Translations under genes and position numbers: made by a program
Source: Sedimentisphaerales bacterium
Lineage (GTDB): Bacteria; Planctomycetota; Phycisphaerae; Sedimentisphaerales; Anaerobacaceae
Assembly: GCA_030630905.1 (NCBI GenBank)
Contig: DAOVMB010000095.1
Span: 1-7,743 of the forward strand
Direction of reading: 5' to 3'
Length of the DNA stretch: 7,743 bases
The notes under the pieces: model-generated
Databases searched by the model: none
Told to the model about the DNA's origin: nothing
Seen by the model: the letters and a program-made list of their open reading frames with translations, nothing else
Part shown: positions 6,352 through 7,743 of the stretch, one piece after another
Layout: each line of letters opens with the position of its first letter
Position numbering within the stretch: the first letter of the stretch is position 1

Positions 6352-6456
6352 GTTAGGATATCGTTTAAGATGAGCAATTGCGTTACGATAATTCTGAGCT
6401 TTATTGATCTCAGGGATGCGTAAGAATCTTATCATCTCATCTTCCGTTAACAAATT
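6346..6456 (-). pseudogene. Fragment of a helix-turn-helix (excisionase/MerR-like) protein
   Basis: On the minus strand LLTEDEMIRFLRIPEI and NYRNAIAHLKRYPNLP follow each other. The order, a Leu-Leu-Thr-Glu-Asp-Glu start, a short helix, a gap, a second helix and a Gly/Asn-Leu-Pro end, is that of the small DNA-binding domains of excisionase and MerR-like proteins, where the wing should come next. Here the reading breaks down right after the Leu-Pro, at the edge of the plus-strand tubulin-like fragment. Upstream residues in the same frame are antisense to another remnant and look non-coding, and no start codon with a ribosome site is seen. About 36 codons survive. If the assignment is right, it is a relic of an element's control gene, which fits the island setting. 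Confidence 0.35.
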
Positions 6457-6470
6457 CGGACATGACTTGA

Positions 6471-6989
6471 GGCAGTCGTTTCGTTTGTCATATCCTCGAC
6501 GTCGACAGCAAGAAGAAGCGAACATTACCGTATCCGTTCTATGCCGTCAGCCCGGACGGCCGCACCGCTGTGGCGCCGGATTTTCGACGCATTCAGGATG
6601 TGCGGGCCGGCTATGGCATACCCCGGCCTGCCCGACCCGTATGCAGACCAGTTGGCATCGAAGGACTCCGGCATCTTCCGGCTCGACCTGGAAACCGGCA
6701 AGCAGGAGCTGATAATCTCCGTTGCCGAGATTGCCGGGCTGGGCAAAATACCCGGCAACTCAAAAGAGGTCAAACACTATTTCAACCATTTACTGTTCAA
6801 CACCGATGGTTCGCGATTCGTTTTCCTTCATCGCTGGGCTCCTTCTATTTGCCGCCGCAGTACAAAGGCGAATGGCGGTGCGATACGCACCCACGTTTCA
6901 GCCCGGAAGGCCGAAGCATTGTCATTGACTCGCCGCACGGCGGCAACGGCCGACAGATGTACCTCATCGACATAAGCGGGATTATCTAA
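6471..6989 (+). pseudogene. TolB-like beta-propeller protein, truncated, frameshifted and internally deleted
   Basis: Three pieces of one protein lie in two frames. Piece 1 (about 6489-6617) reads HILDVDSKKKRTLPYPFY then AVSPDGRTAVAPDF up to RAGYG. Piece 2 (6619-6837) continues one base later with YPGLPDPYADQL, DSGIFRLDLETGKQELI, KHYFNHLLFNTDGSRFVFLH. Piece 3 (6837-6989) returns to the first frame with GSFYLPPQYKGEWRCDTHPR, FSPEGRSIVIDSPHGGNG and ends LIDISGII-TAA. The sxDGrxxxf blades are typical of WD40/TolB-type propellers, and the general look recalls the oligogalacturonate lyase (Pectate_lyase22) relatives of PVC bacteria. The change from piece 1 to piece 2 is explained by one extra base near 6618. 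At 6837 several blades appear to be missing, as piece 3 is a C-terminal end. The N-terminus is missing too, with TGA at 6468. GC content is higher than in neighbouring DNA. Not functional as it stands. Confidence 0.7.
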
Positions 6990-7016
6990 GCACAAATTCC
7001 CATTACCCTTACAAAC

Positions 7017-7021
7017 AGGAG
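7017..7021 (+). promoter_or_regulatory. Orphan Shine-Dalgarno site before ATG at 7028
   Basis: AGGAG lies 6 nt before ATG at 7028 and 27 nt after the end of the propeller pseudogene. It is the strongest ribosome site in the window, yet the frame it serves becomes antisense to another gene within a few codons. It appears to be left from a next gene in the propeller gene's operon. Confidence 0.5.
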
Positions 7022-7027
7022 AACCCG

Positions 7028-7075
7028 ATGGATAATAGATATCCCCAGGGAACTAAGCTGCTGAGTGAACACGTG
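7028..7075 (+). pseudogene. First codons of a lost plus-strand gene
   Basis: MDNRYPQGTKLLSEHV follows the AGGAG site. The frame stays open to 7363, but from about 7080 the DNA is clearly the coding strand of the opposite truncated glycoside-hydrolase-like gene, so only the first 15-20 codons can be original. The end coordinate is approximate. No family can be named from so short a piece. Confidence 0.3.
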
Positions 7076-7596
7076 CCCTGTCGCTCAGGATTCTTGGAAA
7101 GGGAATACTGCACCGCCTTGGCTACGCCATGCGCCGCCTCCCACGTTCGCCATACATTCACACCAGCGGCGGAGAGCTTCTTGAAATGCGTATCCACGCT
7201 ATCAATTGTGACTATCCGGCAACGCCCAGCCTTGATGTCTCTGGGTATATCCTTGATATTGAAAAGCCCAAATCCCAATCCCATCTCGGGGATAGCTTCC
7301 CAATCATTCTTTCCGTACCCTTTCTCCAGAAACTCCTTAACTACTGCCTCAATAATTGCCTGATCCGCGATAGCCGTACATGCCCCGATCACGATAAATG
7401 GCTTGCCATCCTCGCCGATAAGGTATCGTCCATTGTCCATCACAGAAACTGGCGCTCTTTGTCGTCCCGCGTGTGCCGGCGTACCTGCGTAGGCACATAG
7501 CAGGAGCACCGGAAGCGGTAATATCATCAGACTGCTCATGACTTTTCTCCGAATTCCCAGTATGACTTGATTATCCATTTTTCCATTTCCTCTCAT

Positions 7597-7743
7597 TATT
7601 ACAAATTAAATTGACAAAGTGCTAACCTTGATGCCTGCGTCAAAAGTTCGCCCAGGCAGCTTTGCTGAGCTTTGAAAATCCCTCAAACCATTGAACATAC
7701 ACCAGAATTTGTATTCTCCGGCTTATACGAACACTTCCGGGTA
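7597..7743. other. Right-edge non-coding stretch
   Basis: AT-rich leader of the minus-strand gene at 7578. A 37-codon minus-strand open stretch ending in TAA at 7606 has no recognisable motif. No convincing promoter, tRNA or repeat is seen. Confidence 0.4.

Larger units (their letters stand above)
7009..7578 (-). pseudogene. N-terminal half of a secreted glycoside-hydrolase-like protein
   Basis: The minus frame encodes a signal peptide (IRRK at residues 9-12, core SSLMILPLPVLLLCAYA, cleavage after PAHA), then DNGRYLIGEDGKPFIVIGAC (48-67) and HFKKLSAAGVNVWRTWEA (131-148). The phrase 'own name-read-Asp-Gly-Lys-Pro-Phe' strand followed by 'Phe-Lys-Lys-Leu..Ala-Gly-Val-Asn-Val..Arg' is the usual beginning of GH5/GH42-like TIM barrels, the first and second barrel units. 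Normal members have 400 or more residues; here the family-like part stops near residue 165, and the last about 25 codons read backwards through the ribosome site and start of a plus-strand remnant. No catalytic Glu motif is left, so an active enzyme is unlikely. I prefer ATG at 7578: AGAGGA lies 9 nt upstream and it keeps the basic n-region. ATG at 7539 has GGAG 7 nt upstream; ATG at 7596 has no site. Confidence 0.6.

Noticed and set aside
6022..6377. Two minus-strand open frames opposite the tubulin-like piece
   Set aside because: No motif, no ribosome site and poor protein character compared with the plus reading that carries the glycine loop.
7129..7500. Plus-strand 123-codon open frame
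   Set aside because: Antisense to the truncated secreted glycosidase-like gene with its clear signal peptide.
7606..7719. Minus-strand 37-codon open stretch at the right edge
   Set aside because: No motif or start site that can be supported; chance cannot be excluded.

Overview
The window reads as bacterial DNA, most likely from a polysaccharide-degrading member of the Planctomycetota or a close PVC relative. This rests on secreted glycoside-hydrolase-type proteins, a fused ThiD2-ThiE thiamine enzyme, weak to moderate Shine-Dalgarno sites and a TolB-like propeller remnant. The lineage is inferred from gene style; no phylogenetic marker is present.

Left part (1-1990, minus strand): an ordinary two-gene unit. 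A ThiD2-ThiE fusion (863-1915) for thiamine phosphate synthesis is followed after 2 nt by a TTG-started secreted protein (1-860) that resembles DUF5010/GH99-like barrels and runs off the left edge.

Middle boundary (1991-2645): a long gene-free stretch. At 2119-2163 lies the 3' half of a tRNA-Ala(GGC): half an anticodon arm, intact loop, variable loop, T arm and acceptor strand with the alanine-type U70. The D arm and 5' half are absent. This is how the displaced attachment site of a tRNA-targeting integrated element looks, and short direct repeats next to it could be recombinase arm sites. The orientation predicts chromosome on the left (the thi side) and the element on the right.

Right part (2646-7743): accessory DNA. 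An intact secreted GH78-type alpha-L-rhamnosidase (2652-5096, plus) converges on an intact 197-residue protein of unknown function (5216-5809, minus, GTG start). From about 6037 onward the DNA is a patchwork of broken genes in alternating orientation. It holds a piece with a tubulin/FtsZ-like glycine-rich loop, a piece of a helix-turn-helix protein, a TolB-like beta-propeller pseudogene with a one-base frameshift and an internal deletion, the ribosome site and first codons of a lost plus-strand gene, and the N-terminal half of a secreted glycoside-hydrolase-like protein pointing the other way.

Together these suggest a genomic island edge in which cargo for plant or algal polysaccharide use has been gained and partly eroded. 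I see no complete new defence or regulatory system. The best leads are the tRNA-derived junction, the unknown 197-residue protein and the gene graveyard.
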